Source of the DNA: Solea solea | Lineage: Eukaryota > Chordata > Actinopteri > Pleuronectiformes > Soleidae | NCBI RefSeq assembly: GCF_958295425.1 | Contig: NC_081137.1 | Span: 14,212,454 to 14,276,453 of the forward strand | DNA length: 64,000 nt | Direction of reading: 5' to 3' | Shown here: in pieces, positions 23,401 to 38,400 of the stretch | Numbering within the stretch: the stretch's first letter is position 1 | Layout: each line of letters opens with the position of its first letter | The notes under the pieces: model-generated | What the model was told of the DNA's origin: nothing | The model's input: the letters and a program-made list of their open reading frames with translations, nothing else | Databases searched by the model: none | Made by a program: the position numbers and the translations under genes

Positions 23401-26400
23401 ACTGAGTGGATTACACAATGTACTACTGCTACTTGTAGCACATAACCAAACCAAATGGAAAAATTAAGAGAAAGACAAACATGAATGGGAGCAAAGGGCA
23501 AGAAAACTGTTTAGAAAAAAAGGGGGGGGGGGGGTTGTGAAAGGGTGATGTGGGTAAGAGGTTGTGGCCTTTTGGCCTCCATACAGAGTGCATTCTGGGC
23601 TACTGGCAAGGCAGGACACTGGCTAAGGATTTAGCTAGTGTTGTTTGAATTCCATGCATTAATAAAGCCTCTTTGACACTAAAATTAGCAGGTAATAAAC
23701 CTGGGATTTTTTACCTCGGGGGGCGATTAACACCATTATGATTGCGTCTGAATAAGAACACCAAGGAGCCAAGTCGTTACTATTTTGTGTCTTTGACTTT
23801 GGTCCCTCTCTCGATCCTTCTTTTTATTGTTCTGCTAATTAAATACAAAATATCGTGCACTGTCCCAAGTTGTAAAAATTAAAGTTTGCCTCAAACATTC
23901 ATGGCTGCCGTCACTGCCAGAAGTGAAGGAGACAAAGATGAAATTGCCGCGTTAATCCAGGTCTTGCAGGCTGATAAAACATCAAAAAACAACACCAAAA
24001 CGGTGTGATTATCTGAATCAGAATCATTTGACCCAGGAGTGAATGCTGATTAAACACATTCCCATTAGTCAAAAGCCTGTTTAAAGCCGGCAGTGTCAAC
24101 TAGTCTTTTGACCAGTGGAACTGGAGTATTAGACTCCTCATGGTTTAAGTAGCTCAGGTCAATTGTTGTCCCGATTACCCTAATGGTCTGTCCTCGCCTC
24201 ATCCTCCTCTTCAAGTGCATGTCATCTTTTCCACAAGGATTCAGCTTCTGGAATAGAGGGCAGGGAATTGGGAAAGGAGGAGGGATTTTGCTGCCAGTGG
24301 ATGCAAACAATTGGCTTGTTTGTCTTTGAGCAAGACCTGACGTCAACAGGAGCAAGCTGGTGAACATCAGTGCCAATGGGGGCCAGGCCTAGGAGCCTAC
24401 ATGTCACGTTAAACGTCTCCTGCCTGGGATCAAAGGGCCCACCTCTCCCTGACGTACTATCCTGGTGCAAACAACTTGACGCCAACAGCTCTGGGAAACA
24501 AGTAAAACCACTTTATGAGGACCTAATGTAAATATTTAATATATAAGTTTATTGATCTTGGTAGCACAATTATGTGTTTTTAGATTTTATTTGCAGATGA
24601 GGGAAAAAGCCTATGATGTTCAAATTCAACATTATAACTTCCTCTCTCCTGCATTTGGCTTTTGCAGTGATGTTGCATGACAGCAGTAGTGACACTACTA
24701 GTGGCAGCCATCTGGACTGAAGTGGAAAATCTGTGGTTTCTCTGCATGTTCAGTGTCTGGCTTGTACTCACGTTGATGACAGAGTCCTTGAACTTGATGT
24801 GGAGCCTGTAGTTAGAAATGGCAATAATGGCTTCATCGGCATGGCCAAGATATTCCACCCCTTCCCCCTGAAGAACTGGGAATGGCACCTGTAGGGACAC
24901 CAAAAGAAAAAAAGAAATTGTACAATTCTGTGCAGCAAAAACACATTTGAACTGTCAGTATCTATACCAATCTCTGGTAAAACAGATGAGTCTACAACAA
25001 AACATATGCTTCTGCTAACAATGTTAAAATGCTAATGTTCAGTGTAGTCATAACCAAATGACATGACAGTGCATGGAAAAGATGGATTACTCAAAAATTA
25101 CAAATTGTCAAATATTTGTGTCAAATCTCGCGTGAATCATTTCAATCGATGTCAACATATGATTCTAGATATAGAAAAACAACATTGACCTACCAGGAGC
25201 AATAGTCAAAACACACACTAAAATGGATGTACGCACAAAAATCAAACATTGCATGTCAGATGGTTGGACTGACCATTACACCTTTGGACTCACTGACATT
25301 GTTTTTGTTTCAGGCACACTGCTTGCTAAGCTAAAAAACATACGAACTAATGACAAGATAAGCCTTGAAAACTAGAGTTTCCATTGATAAGCTGTGTTTA
25401 AACCGGAATATGCTTGTTAAAATCTATTTTATTCAGACAAGTTTCAGTATAGTCTCTTTGTTGTAAGACAAAAATAACACTGTGTGTCTGCCTGTGTGTC
25501 ATACTGGTAACAGTGAGGAGAAAAGGTGGACATGAGAAATTGCGTGCTTGTTTCACTGGTCCAATTAGCATACTTTACAGGACCTTTGTGAGTGAAAAAG
25601 GCCAGAATGAGCAGGCAAACTAGAAGCAGATAGAAACGACTGGGAGCGAGACCTTCTCCACCAGCACTGCTGACAGGACGCTGTGCAGAGAAGTCCCAAA
25701 CTGTACATTAACACTCCTATTTGTACCCGTTTTATTCCAGGCTTCAGCCGCAACGAGACACGTAAATTAACATAACTGGCTCCAACAAGACGGTAAAAGA
25801 ACACATTTTCCTCTTCATTTTGATGCAGGGCATAAGATTTAAAAGTCAACCACATGGAGGAGGCACACAGACACAGTTGCCAGCTTTGAAAGGATTTCAT
25901 GTAAAGACGGAGGCGTAGTGCAAATTTCACTCTGTAGTAGCAATCAATATAATAATTATTATGTTATTATATTGATTGCAGTAGCAACACAGTGGATTCA
26001 GTGAAGTATGAGTGTTTATGGATACTGTTAATCAGGAGTATTTCCCACACAAAATGGAGAGGTGCCCATCCACTCCTCGCTTTGGTGACTTCTTCAGTTT
26101 CTAGTCACCACTGCTGTTACCTCTGGCACCTTAAACATGATCATAATCTCTGTGGAACACCAATGGGACCAAGCTCTGTGTGTTTAGTTGCTGATAGTGG
26201 GGGACAACAGTGTTGCCTGGAGACTACATTACCTCATCCTACATTAGCATGCATTGCTGAGTCATGGAGAGGTGCACTGGCCCACTGGTGCATGCTAAAA
26301 GAGGCCATGCAGCCAGGCAGATGGGGGATTATGGTGAGATGCCAGAAAATCAGGCTCACTTGAAACAACAATTGCTAATACGGTAAAAAGCACCGCGGTC

Positions 26401-29400
26401 AGTGCGCACAACACACGAGCTGGATGTGACTGACAGACTCATAAATAAATGTCAACATCTACTGAGTCAGCTTACTTTTCATCACTCACAATAAATAAAG
26501 AAGACAAACCACACACAAACGCATCCAAAATGAAACAGAACCGATTTTTAAGAAGAAATATTGTGGATTGGCAAGAGGTCAGGAGCCGTCGGTATGTCCG
26601 ATATTTGATGACTCCAGAGAAAGCCCTGACATTTATCACTGCACCTGCTGTTGCTCGTCTCTAACTGAAAATGTGTGCGTGAGCTCTAACAGGAAGCATG
26701 ACGCAGGAGAGAACACAGCTTAAGCTGGGAAATGGAGCATGTATTATCCACACTCTGACATCACAGGTAAATACAGGCACTGGTCCTTCTGACACTCTGG
26801 GCTAGAACTCCTGAGAAGTGGAATATTTGGAAAACAACAGCTTGAGGACGATTCGTTGGAGATTCATGTTCAAGATATTGATTATGAGTATTTATGATGA
26901 ATTGTGTTTTCCCACTTCTTTGTTTAAACATTATGCAATAGTGAAAGAAACAACACATTAGCTGATTGGGGCAAAAAAATAAAAAAGAAGCTGCAGATCA
27001 AGAAATAAAAACCTCATCAAAATCATTTTTGCTGTCACTGTGAATTATGGAAATGAAGCTAGCTCGCATGACATTCTGCATTGACAGCAGCAGAAACGTC
27101 TGTAATGAGAACGTGCGACTCCTGAGCCCATGAGCTGCTCTCTGCTGTGGGACACGGTTAACACGTCCTGCTGATAGTGTCATAGTTAACATGCTGTTCA
27201 GACTGCGAGCTGCATTTAACAAGCTGTGCTCCAAAAGTAGGTGTATGAATCACCAGCAGCCAGCAAGTGCAGCAGAGGATACTGTGTCACGTTTCCTCTA
27301 CTATGCCTTCAGCTGCATTAAAAAAAAAGGGGGGAGAGAGAGCAGGATAGCGGAAGAGAGAGAGAGCTGAAAGACCCATGAATAACACTCCGACTTGTGA
27401 GTCGTGACTTCCGGTAGAAGCAGCCAGGCTGTTAAAAAAAAAGATGCATGTGAGCAAAAAAATGCACACACAGCTCCAAGCATGCACCACGGCCTGCAAG
27501 CACACACTGGGGAGGAGGCAGTGGGGGGGGGGAGAAACATGTTGGGGAATGCCTGCCACTTGCCTGCAGGAAAACTCTGTTAAGAGACGTCAGCTGTCAA
27601 TGAAACCATCATGAGAGTGCATAACCAAAAACATAAAAGCAGAGACACAATGTCTGGCTTCATGTGAGAAGGAAAGGGATACATTAAAGTCAAAAAGAAA
27701 AGGTGACAACTGTCACACAGCCAGCACATAACATTTTTAGGTGCCATGTTACAGATTCCTTCCAGCCTTTATATGCTTCTTCTTCTATTATCGGTAAACA
27801 CATTTTGTATGTTCAGGTTACATCCACACTTCTACGTTTTCATTTTAAAAAAAAACGTATAAATTTCATCCACATTACCCCCGTGTATGAACTCTAAAAA
27901 TACAGTCAATGAAATGAAATGCCCAGTGGGATTAGCTTCAGCTCCCCAACTGACTCTCAGAGGATAAACAATATAGATAATGGATGGATGGGCTGATTAT
28001 TGGACAAACTATTGAATGGACAAATTATGGAAAGGTTGCTACATCCTGAAGGAAGGTCATTGCAACTCAAATGGAAACTGGCTCTGATTAAGCCAGAGGT
28101 AGAGAGTCCAGGCTTAGCAAATCCGTCCACCCTCCATCACCCAGTTCTCGAGACACATGATACTCAGCTCCATTAACCAACTGATAGCCAGAAACCATGG
28201 AGGACACAGAACAAGTTGCCCATCACAATTTTGCTCGTGGCATCTTTACCGTAGAATAGGCTTACAATTATTCTCACTTTATTGACCTAAAGGCTTTTTG
28301 CCGCCCAGTTATTTTTTCTGCTGAAGTGACTGATTTATTCCTCGAGACAGTGTTTTCTCTCCATTGTTCACAAACAGAAACAATCTACCAAAGTTAAATC
28401 CCTCTCGAGATTTTTAAGGCACCGACAACAACTATGTGCAAAATGTCTTCATTCCGAAAAGATTGGAATTTACAATTTGTTTATATGGACGCAAAATTAA
28501 ATGATCAGACTGAGGTGTGTGTACACATCCATAACCTGTTCAGTCGGAATGGACTATTTTGATATGCGCAGTGATGTTGAATTCTCCGGAGGTAGAAGCA
28601 GCTTCACTTCCACTTCTGTAGTAAACGAACACTGCACGTCTCATTTTCCTCCTCTTCTGCGTCTGTGACTTTTGTGAAATATAGAAGTAACAAAACGGAA
28701 ATGTCACGTTTATGTGGATCAGACACCAAACCAGGAAGTCATGTTCGAACGAACAATGGTGATCAGAATACACTAGCCCTCTCATTTGGAATGACATTTG
28801 TTTCCGATAGGGCTGTATCAGATTGGCATGTTTACCTGACATATTTTTTTTCTGATCAGGCTTTTATTTTGATGAGCCGTCTTCACGTAAACACAGCTAT
28901 TGTCATTTTTGAGTTGGGAGTTATACATATCGAGCATATGACACAGTAACATCCTCACTTAGAAGTGTTGATGTTCTCCAGGACATCATACTGTGGACAA
29001 CTAGAAAATACTGTGAAGACAATCTGAATAAAAGACATTGGAGTGTTCATTCATGTAGCATGCAGCTTTTACTTTTCCCATCAGTGTGACAGGTAAAATG
29101 TCTGCCGCTAGAGAACGACTCGAGTCACACCTTCTTCAGCCCTTTCATACTAAAGCTTTACAAACATTCACAGCTTATTGCTTTCAAAACTTTCCTTCTG
29201 ATCTTTGAAGGTGTTGTATAAATATTTTGATCTCACTGAGGAAGGCGAATTCATAAAGTATTTGATAAACAAAAATGTCTCTTTTAAATGCATGACCCCC
29301 TTATGTGTGGGTGTTGACTGCCTTCAAATGAAGATATTTAACTCTGTCAACGTTCTTGCTTTATTAACATCTTCCTGTGTGAAACAGTAGTCGAGCGCTT

Positions 29401-32400
29401 TGCTCCCGTGTTGCCATCTCTGAGACGGTGCCTGGCTGCAATCCTGCTGAGTCATGACTTGCAGTGATACCTTCGCATTAACAAGACACCACTACCACGT
29501 ACTACCCTGTGTCATCAGCGTGGTTTAGAGGAATGCTCCGAGGTCACCCAAAGGCCAAGCCTTTAAGACGGGTCATCTAACCTGAAGGCTGTCATCCTCC
29601 TTCACCAGCTCCTTCTGGGGGAACAGGTCCTTTGCCTTGATGTACTCCAGACTGGGAGGCCCCTCTTCACCCTGTCACACACAAACACAAAGCAGAGGTG
29701 GTCAGATATACAGTATTTACTACTATACTTCTATTAATGAGGTCAACGTATAACATTATAACAATAAGCTACAAAAGATTATATAGCTTAATAACAGCAA
29801 TGTCCAAACACGGGGAAGAAAACTCTGAAGGCCCTTGGGAAAAAAAAGGTCACATACTGTGATCTGTACTGAGCATATTTCAGCTTGCTAAAATACCAGC
29901 CAAGTGAAATTTCACAATCTCCAGCAGCTTAAGTCACAGACGTCATGAAGCAGAATAAATATTGACTACAAGACATGCAGAATTCTCTTAAAATAGCGGG
30001 TACGCAACCTTGTGTTACAGCTATGAGGCAAGATATTTGAACCGGTTAACCACTTGATCCTGAACAACATTTTCTCTTTCTTTTTGATTGATAATGAAAC
30101 TGAAGGAAGGAATACAACTTTGACACGTTTCTTCTCTTTGCTTTGGCACTGTGTGGGTATTTATTGTAAATGATAGACAGGACTTGGTAGTGAATCGTGT
30201 AGACTTTGTGACTGGGTGTTACAGTCATGAACAAAGAAAGATATTGAGTTAAGTATTAGACAAACATAACCAGTTTTTCACGAGGCAAAGTTAAATAACT
30301 TCCTGATGAGGGGCTTTGATGCGCAATAGAAATAAAAGTCCAAACTCATTTAATGCCACTTTTCAAATTTTGCTGGTTAAAAATCTAATTCTAAATATCC
30401 AAATGGCGCCTTATGAAGCATTCACCTGTTTAAATGGATGGTTGGCTAAAATTTGACTGCAACATTTAAAGCAGCAGCAGAAGTGAGAATGAAAGAGGAA
30501 CAAAGAGGGCAGCGAAACCTTTCATTGAAGCTTAGGCCAATCAAGAATGAAATAAAGAATCACGTGTTCCATCTGTAAAAATCTATATTCACATGTAAGC
30601 CGAAAACCTCATTTTGAGAGTTGTCCTAGTCGTGCTGATATTTGAGATGTGATTTATTATTCATTCATTCATTGTCTAACACATGAGGGTCGCAGGTCAC
30701 TGGAGCCAATCGCAGCTCACACAGGGCAAAAGGCCGGGGGAACACCCTGGAGAGTCCACCAACACACCAGTCACTCTCTGCATGTTTTTGGACTGTGGGA
30801 GGAAATCGGAGTACCCAGAGACAATGTACACACAGGGAGAACATGCAACTCCACGCAGAAAGGATCTCGTTGGACAGGGTTGCGAACCGGGGTATTTTGG
30901 CTGCAAGGCAGCAGTGCTAACCACTACACTACGCTACACAGTTTTCCATCAGCCTGTTATATATGCTCATTTTCAATTTGTGCATAAAAATCTCAATGTG
31001 AAACAAACAATGTGTATTGATAAAAGGCAAAGGCGAATGAGTGCAATGGAGAGATTCAGCGAATAAAGGACCAAATGTCCCTCTGTCTTCTGCATTTCTC
31101 TGCAAAGTAAAAAAAAAAAAGGAGTAGACAGGCTAATGAGGCAAATATTACTAATTCAATAGAAAGAAGCAGTAACAATATACCAGTGTCTTACGGCTAC
31201 TGGCGCTCTTTCTTTACATCATCAAGCTGCGCCTTCTTATCCATCTGTTGTGACCTGGATATCTGCAACACCTACTACTTATCTCAGTGAACCAACTAGC
31301 AGGAGATGGAAAGACACTTGATTACAATTTGTGATATATTTTAATGGAAATCTACTAAATAAATGTTTCTCCTTGTGCATATACTGTAATACATGAAATC
31401 ACTCCAACATTCTCCAGGTTTCTCATCATCTGCTGTGACATGTCTTTCACCCCTCTACCACATCCAGTCCATCTCTGTCCTTTCTGCTGTAACTGAGTTA
31501 TTCCAGTGATTGGTGATAATCCCAGTTTGGTTTCTGGCTGCCTAGACAAACTGCTCCCTGTATTACTCTGCTATGTCGATACATTTCTTAATGAAAAAAA
31601 TAAAGCCCTGAAGGGTGACCAGAGGGGGCAGAACGCAGTCGTCTGTGGTTTATTTCAGTGGAACACAGCCATATTGGTCTCCTCTTGTACCCCAGGTCAA
31701 ATAACTACAAACAAAAAACAGTGGAACCTCCCTGATGTCGAACATGGAAGACCTTCTGCTGTGTTTACAATCATTGCTTCTGTCATCCAAAAGGTACAGA
31801 CATGAATAAACCGCATGATGAGCAAACCCACTGAGTTGACTGATGACAGATGGAGATAGTGTCCCCACAGTGACAACCGCTCCTCTAAAGGTCATCAAAT
31901 GATCTTTAACATGGGAATCATGTTAAACATGGAAGCCAAAACATAATTTATGAGCCTCTGTGGAGCTGTTGGATGTCAGAAGGAAAACAATAACTACCAT
32001 GACATAATTTTCACAAATAGTAAAATACCTGTTCAAAATCACATTAAAAAGTCTGGTTGTCGCACTCAAACATAACTTTAGACAGAGGTTTCACATGTAT
32101 AGACTAAACAAAATAAAAAAAGCTACATACTGAACCAACTGAACCAACCCAAACTGAACGTACTGTGCGTGTGGTGGGTGTGTATAAAAGCAGCGGATTA
32201 ATAATGAGAGTAAACATAACATGTTGCAATTTGCTGCTGTCTGCTTTGTGCTGATGGCGTATTATTGATACAAAAGCTCTGTGTGTGCGTGTGGGAAAGA
32301 TTACGACATTAAATATAATACTGAACTACACAATATTGCACAAATCCATCACATATTAAAATAAACAGCAGTGCTGATGGCAGCCATTCATTGAGGTGGG

Positions 32401-35400
32401 AGTCCAGGCCGTGTCAAACTCTGATGTCCACACACACACACACACACACCTTAAAAGATACTCCAAAGCTAGTGCCATGTGGTGAATCCTCCAGATGATG
32501 CAATTATGTTTGTGCTAATTATGTGTTTCCACACACTTGCAGTGAGGGTGGAAACTGCTTTCAAGCATAACAAAGCCAGTGAATGTTCCACCGTACTTCA
32601 CTGTAAAGTACTGGGACTCAAACAAGGATGTATGCTACTGAAAACATCCATCCATTAAGGTATCTAATCATCATTAGATAAAAAATGTGATTAAAAAGTT
32701 ACAAAACTGAACAGTGTTTTATCAACTGCATCACTAATAATAAAAAAAATCCCACCACAGAAATTAGGAAATCTGCAAGGTTTCTTGAATGCATCTTGAG
32801 GCCCCTCCTCTAACTTAAACATGCTGTGGACCCCCAAAAAGTAAAGAAATTTACCAGGGTCACTGAATGCATTTTGAATGCATCTTAGCTGCTCCTCCAC
32901 AGCTCAAAACACAAGCATTACTCTCACCAGCTATCATGTACTGGTGTTTGTTATTGTTTGTGGAGTGGAGAATTGCTCTCTGACAAAATTATGTCTGAAG
33001 TTGGACTGTAAATTAAAGTCTGTTGTGTGGATTTGTGTGAAGCAGTAACACTTTTTACCTCCTTGATAAAGACCACAGTGAGTTTGAAGAAAGTACACGT
33101 TGCTGCGGGGCAGGGTGTGAGTCGGGGGTGGCGTGGTGAAGAGAAATATTCAGTACATAATCCCCAGTGACTGTCAAATAGCATTTCTGCTTGAATTATC
33201 CATCCCTACTCGTCAACATTAAGCACTTCAATACTAGTACAACTAGTACAAGTACAACCCTCAAAATATCTCTCCAATGAAATGAAACACCTCTAACTAA
33301 CAACCCTTTTTTGACCCAAACCCGCCCGTAGCATCAGGCTGATAAGACAGCTGCACCTCATCACTTTCACTTATTTATACCTGAGAAAAGGTGGAATATG
33401 ACAGTGGCCATCTGTCAGAGGTACCCTGCATGGAGGTGTGGTCATTAAAGGTTGAAGCGACACTGTTGCTGGGCAGTCTGGACCACCAGGCTCCATTTGC
33501 TTTCTTTAAGAGAATAGGATTTTAGTGTGGCGTGCCAGTCCACTACCATAATGTACTGAATAAGCTTTCATTATAGAAAGTCAATGCCAATCAGTAAAGA
33601 GGAGCATACATTCAATATTCACATACACACACACATGCACACACACACTGTAATACCTGGTAGATACTTGGCATCATTCACTCATTTTACTTATGGTGCA
33701 CTCCTGACAATGCTAGAACACAGTGTATCAACCGTCACTGCTGATGAGAACAGTTGTGTTATAGACTGCTACATTAATCCAAGACAGTCTGCATCCACCG
33801 AGTGTTTTATGGATGTTTTAGTGTTAAATATTAAACATCATCACAAAGACAATATTCCTGGTTGTTTACCAGAAGGTTTTTATGACCGTAAAACATGGGC
33901 ACACACACATCTACACAGTCTGTGAGGTAGCAGACTTGGGAATGTACTAGTTTGGAACCAATGATTCCGGTCAGAAAATCTGTTTTGAGGACACTTTACT
34001 GTCCAAAAACAGTGTTTACATCCAGAACATGTTTGTGTAATTATATGACTTGGTATTACATCAGCCAGTTTATAAGTATTGGCCATTAAAGATCAAACAT
34101 CAAAGTGTATGAAGACTGCACACTCATATGTCCCTGCCAAGTCCTACCACCTCTTCAGTCTCTGGCTGCTCTGAAGCCAATGGCAACTGGTGCATCCGTG
34201 CACACAGATGGGCTTTCACTGTAAACAGCTGATGAGGTCGACTTAAGCCAATTTTCTTTTTTTAAAATAACTTGCATTGGCTGATTTTGCTCTCAGAAAT
34301 TAGCTAAATGCTGCCAAGAACATTCAAACTCAATTCTTTTCATCCAAAAGTTTATTTGACCAGCTTTAAGATTTTGCTATTTTTTTTATATTATTATTAT
34401 TACAAAACAGACTGGATAGACAGACGTGTTGTTCAATAAATATCTATTAAAGGGGCAATCATTCAGTCTTCATCTTCTACCGCTTTATCCTGCACATGAG
34501 GGTCACAGGGGCACTGAAAGGCAGGGTACACCCTGGATAGGTCGCCAATCCATCACAGGGCCACACAGAGACAAACAACCATCCACTCTCACACTCACAC
34601 ATATGGTCAATTTAGTGAGTCCAATTTGCCTAATCCCCAAATCTGCATGTTTTTGGACTGTGGGAGGAAACCCGGAGAAAACCCATGCAGGCACACATGA
34701 GACGAGCATGCAGACTCCTTGTCCCGATGGCATTGTATTATATTAAGCCATAAAATGACGATTATGTGTCATCAGAGTTTAAGGAATTGAAAAATACTGG
34801 ACTCACTGATGGTGCAGCCAATTTATTGAAAATGTAAATGTTTATTTACGGCCGCAGACTGTTACTGTTTTGTTTTCTATGGTGTTTGGTTCTGTTGACC
34901 TACTCATCGCCACCCATCCAGTAACGCAATTCATAAAATTTAACATTAGGGCAGCTATGGGTAGGAAATGCTAAATGTTACCAATCTTTAAAAGGCCTGG
35001 TTACCCCTCTCAGACAGAATGTGTCGCTCAGAGAAGAAAAACACAGAGAGCGTGCTGTGGTAAAATCCACGCTGTAAGATATAGATGATTGAGAGAGAAA
35101 GGAAAGTTGAATACAGGACCTGTGTGGATCATTTTCTTCAAAACAGGAAGGCAAAACAGAAAGCTACAGCTTCTCTCTGTGCATGAACACAGTGTAACAC
35201 TTGGTTCCCAGAAAAATCATTCAACGTTTTGAACGTGGACTGCAATAAACATTGTTTTATATGCCAAAGGTCACTGTTGTACATATCTTTCACACACCCC
35301 TTTCAGCTATTTAGTGTATAATTAGTTTTTTTTATCAAACTATCAGCCAGAAGAAATAAAAGAAACATACAGTCGACCTCTACAAACATCTGTGTGGCAG

Positions 35401-38400
35401 CAGCCAAAAGCTCTCCTGCAGGCTACCTTGATATTTTAGCTCTAGTCCCTTTGCATGGTTACACTTAAACAAGAAGAGGCTCAACAATCTGTCATTACAT
35501 TGGTGAACAAAAGCAGTGAGGCACTTCCCTTTCACTGCACACTCTCCACAATCAGCTTAAGAGAAGATTAAAAGGAAAAGAGAACTGCTGTCACTTTTTG
35601 CCACCCCGTAAAGATGGAGCACAGCTTGTCCTGTGCTCGACACATTTTTGCTTTGTCACTGCCGTGAGCCAGTGCACGCCCCCCCCCACCTTCGCCCAAA
35701 CCAGAAATCAAAAAGCTGATAGCCGACAGGCATGCGCACACATGGATATTGCCCTTATATGCCACTATCAAATATAAATGTTAGAGTTGTTTGCCCATGT
35801 GATGCCTTGATAACGTGTCTCGCGGTATCAGAGACTGCATCAGGCAGCAGTTGAGTACAAAGCACATGCTAATGACACTGTAAATGTGGAGACTCATTTT
35901 CATGAGAGGAGAAATTAAATTTTTATTGTCTGTGGGGAGCATGTGTTAGTGCTCGTGTGTGAAAGGAGAAAGGAACACAATGTGACAACACCAAGGTAGA
36001 ACGGGTAGAGAGATTGAAAAAGAGACACAGTCTTCATGGATAAGTGTCTGGTTGCCGTGGTTACCACAACCTCTTTTTACAGGAAGAGTCCCTTTCTTTC
36101 GAAAGCTTTCAGGAAACAATTTGCAGTTCGTACGAACCAGATTATTTACTTAATCTGACTGCGGCTTTGTCCTAGAGTTGTGCAGATTAGAAACTCGCTA
36201 CATGATACAGAGGTGACCTCCTAAATATGTGAGCTTGTATGTCTGCGTTTGTGTATCCAGTTATTTGACACACTTAAAGGGAGAAGAATGTGAAGAATGA
36301 CCTAAATGAGGAGGAAGAGAGCAAGAAAGGAACACATGTGAATAGAAACAGAGGAAGCAAGGACAGGGCAGAATAAAAGCTACCAAATCTGAAAAGAAAA
36401 ACGTACATCATAAGAATATTTGCTAGTGAGTCAATAGGAGTTGGTCAAGCTCAAGGATGGCAGAGCAGGACAGCTTTTTTTTAAACTCATTTCTTTCCCC
36501 TGCTCTCACTCAGACTTAATATTTCATAAACCACCACGTGGGAAAAAAAAGTCTGTTCCATTTTAGGCTTATAGCTGCGTTGTGCTGTGAGAGCTGAGTA
36601 AACTAGAAAGGTAAGCAGAATGCACCCAAGACACTTGAAATACCAAGTTAAAAAAACAGGTTTGTTTCAATTTCGGGCATTTATTCCTGAGTCAGAACTC
36701 TGTGTTCATGATATATCTTCCTTTGTATCCTAACACACTGATTGGGTCACATTTTGTGCACTTCTTAAAAGGTGTTACTGCTTCGACGTAATGCAGAATG
36801 GCGAGTCCCACTCAGCCTTACACATTAGCCTAAAGCACAACCCCAAAAAGCTTTTGGCTGTACTTTCACTCTTGATTGATTTAGCTGGCGGGCATAATAG
36901 AATCTGAGGCATGGAAAAATCTTGCCCAATTCAATTAGTTTTCTTTACAGTTCCATTTAGTACAAACAATATATCACGGAAGGAGAAAAATGATATATTG
37001 AAACAATAACAGATGTCTTCTCTGCAGTTGGATCACAACAACTGTGATGATGACGAAATCTCACTGCAGCCCTCTTCCTCATGAGAAGACTGACAACGAT
37101 CCACTGAGGGAGCAGAAGGCCCAGATACTAAATTATACAGACACTGACGCAGAGAAAGATCTGCCAACTCAGCTGCACTTCAGACATAATAAAGAGGGAT
37201 CATAAATTGTGTAGAAACTATGGCCACGTCTGGTCAAAGAGAAAACCCAGATGATCTATGAGATAACTTGATGCTTGCTGTGGAGGAACTGTGACGGAAA
37301 TTAACATAAAGCTTTCCCAATATTATTACGGTCTGTTGTGGCATTAAAAAAAAGTATATGTGTACGCAGTGGGTCTCGCTGTACAGCAAACCTGTACGGG
37401 GTGTTGTACGGCCAAGTGGGTGGGATTCACAAATCATTTGAGAGGAGAGGAGTCCAAACTGTCTGAACCATTAGAGGTTGATGTGTCTCACCTCACTGGG
37501 CAGCGCGTCTCTTAGTCTGTCTGTGTTTTGTGTGCCAGACACTTTCAGGGCCGTCTGTGACTTTATGCTTTACAAGAACCGCAGCTATGATAACTGCAGC
37601 TCAATTAAGATCTTTGTTGCACATGATCGCGTGTCATTGTACACGTGCGTCAAATGAACTTCCAAAGGTCCAGATGTAATCTGGGGGCGTGTTCGCATTT
37701 CTTAAGGTTTTTAAAAAGTACAAACTGAATGGAGGCAGGGTTTTATAGTCTGCACTTGTCAATAGTCTTCATTTATGTCATAGTTAATATTTATTTAAAG
37801 TTGGAAAGAAAATATTCCAATAAAGACATACTGTTTGTTTACGCATAATATCAAAACCTCATGAAAAGATACAAACTAATAATTTGCCAAGGCAGACAAT
37901 AAGTATGATAACTTATTTAGTACAAGACAGTTGTTTTAAGTTAAGATAAGGTAATCCTGTATTAGTCCCACCATGGGGAAACTTGCATTTGCCCCATTTG
38001 CTATGTAACAAGTTGTTCCAGACAAAGGACACAAATAAAAGGTCAGAAGTTAACTTGTAAACCATTTTTTCCATTTACTCCATAGAGAAGGGCCAAACGA
38101 AACCATCTGTTAACAATTAAACTCTTGCATGAGAGGTCTTTGCTATTTTTATATTTTAACTTCTTTGTCAATGTAAAACAGTCTTTGTATATGTAGCACA
38201 ACTTTATATTATCAGACTAAACTACTGGTGTTTTTCTTTTGACAGCAAAAACAATCTACCCAGTCCACTCAGACACGGAGCACGTCACTGGTCCAGCAGG
38301 TCACCTGGCTTGTTTTTGGCTCAGCCAGTGTTCCAAGTGAACACAGTGAGCACAAGCACACAGTGTTATAAATCTTTAATTAACAATTTGGTTTGGAAAA

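Larger units (their letters stand above)
24889..29581. other. mtmr4 intron; no gene seen
   Basis: This 4.7-kb intron holds a hairpin at 25940-25979, a short repeat tail at 27921-27990 and purine-rich stretches around 27330-27370. No exon with matching phase or RNA gene was recognised. Confidence 0.5.
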
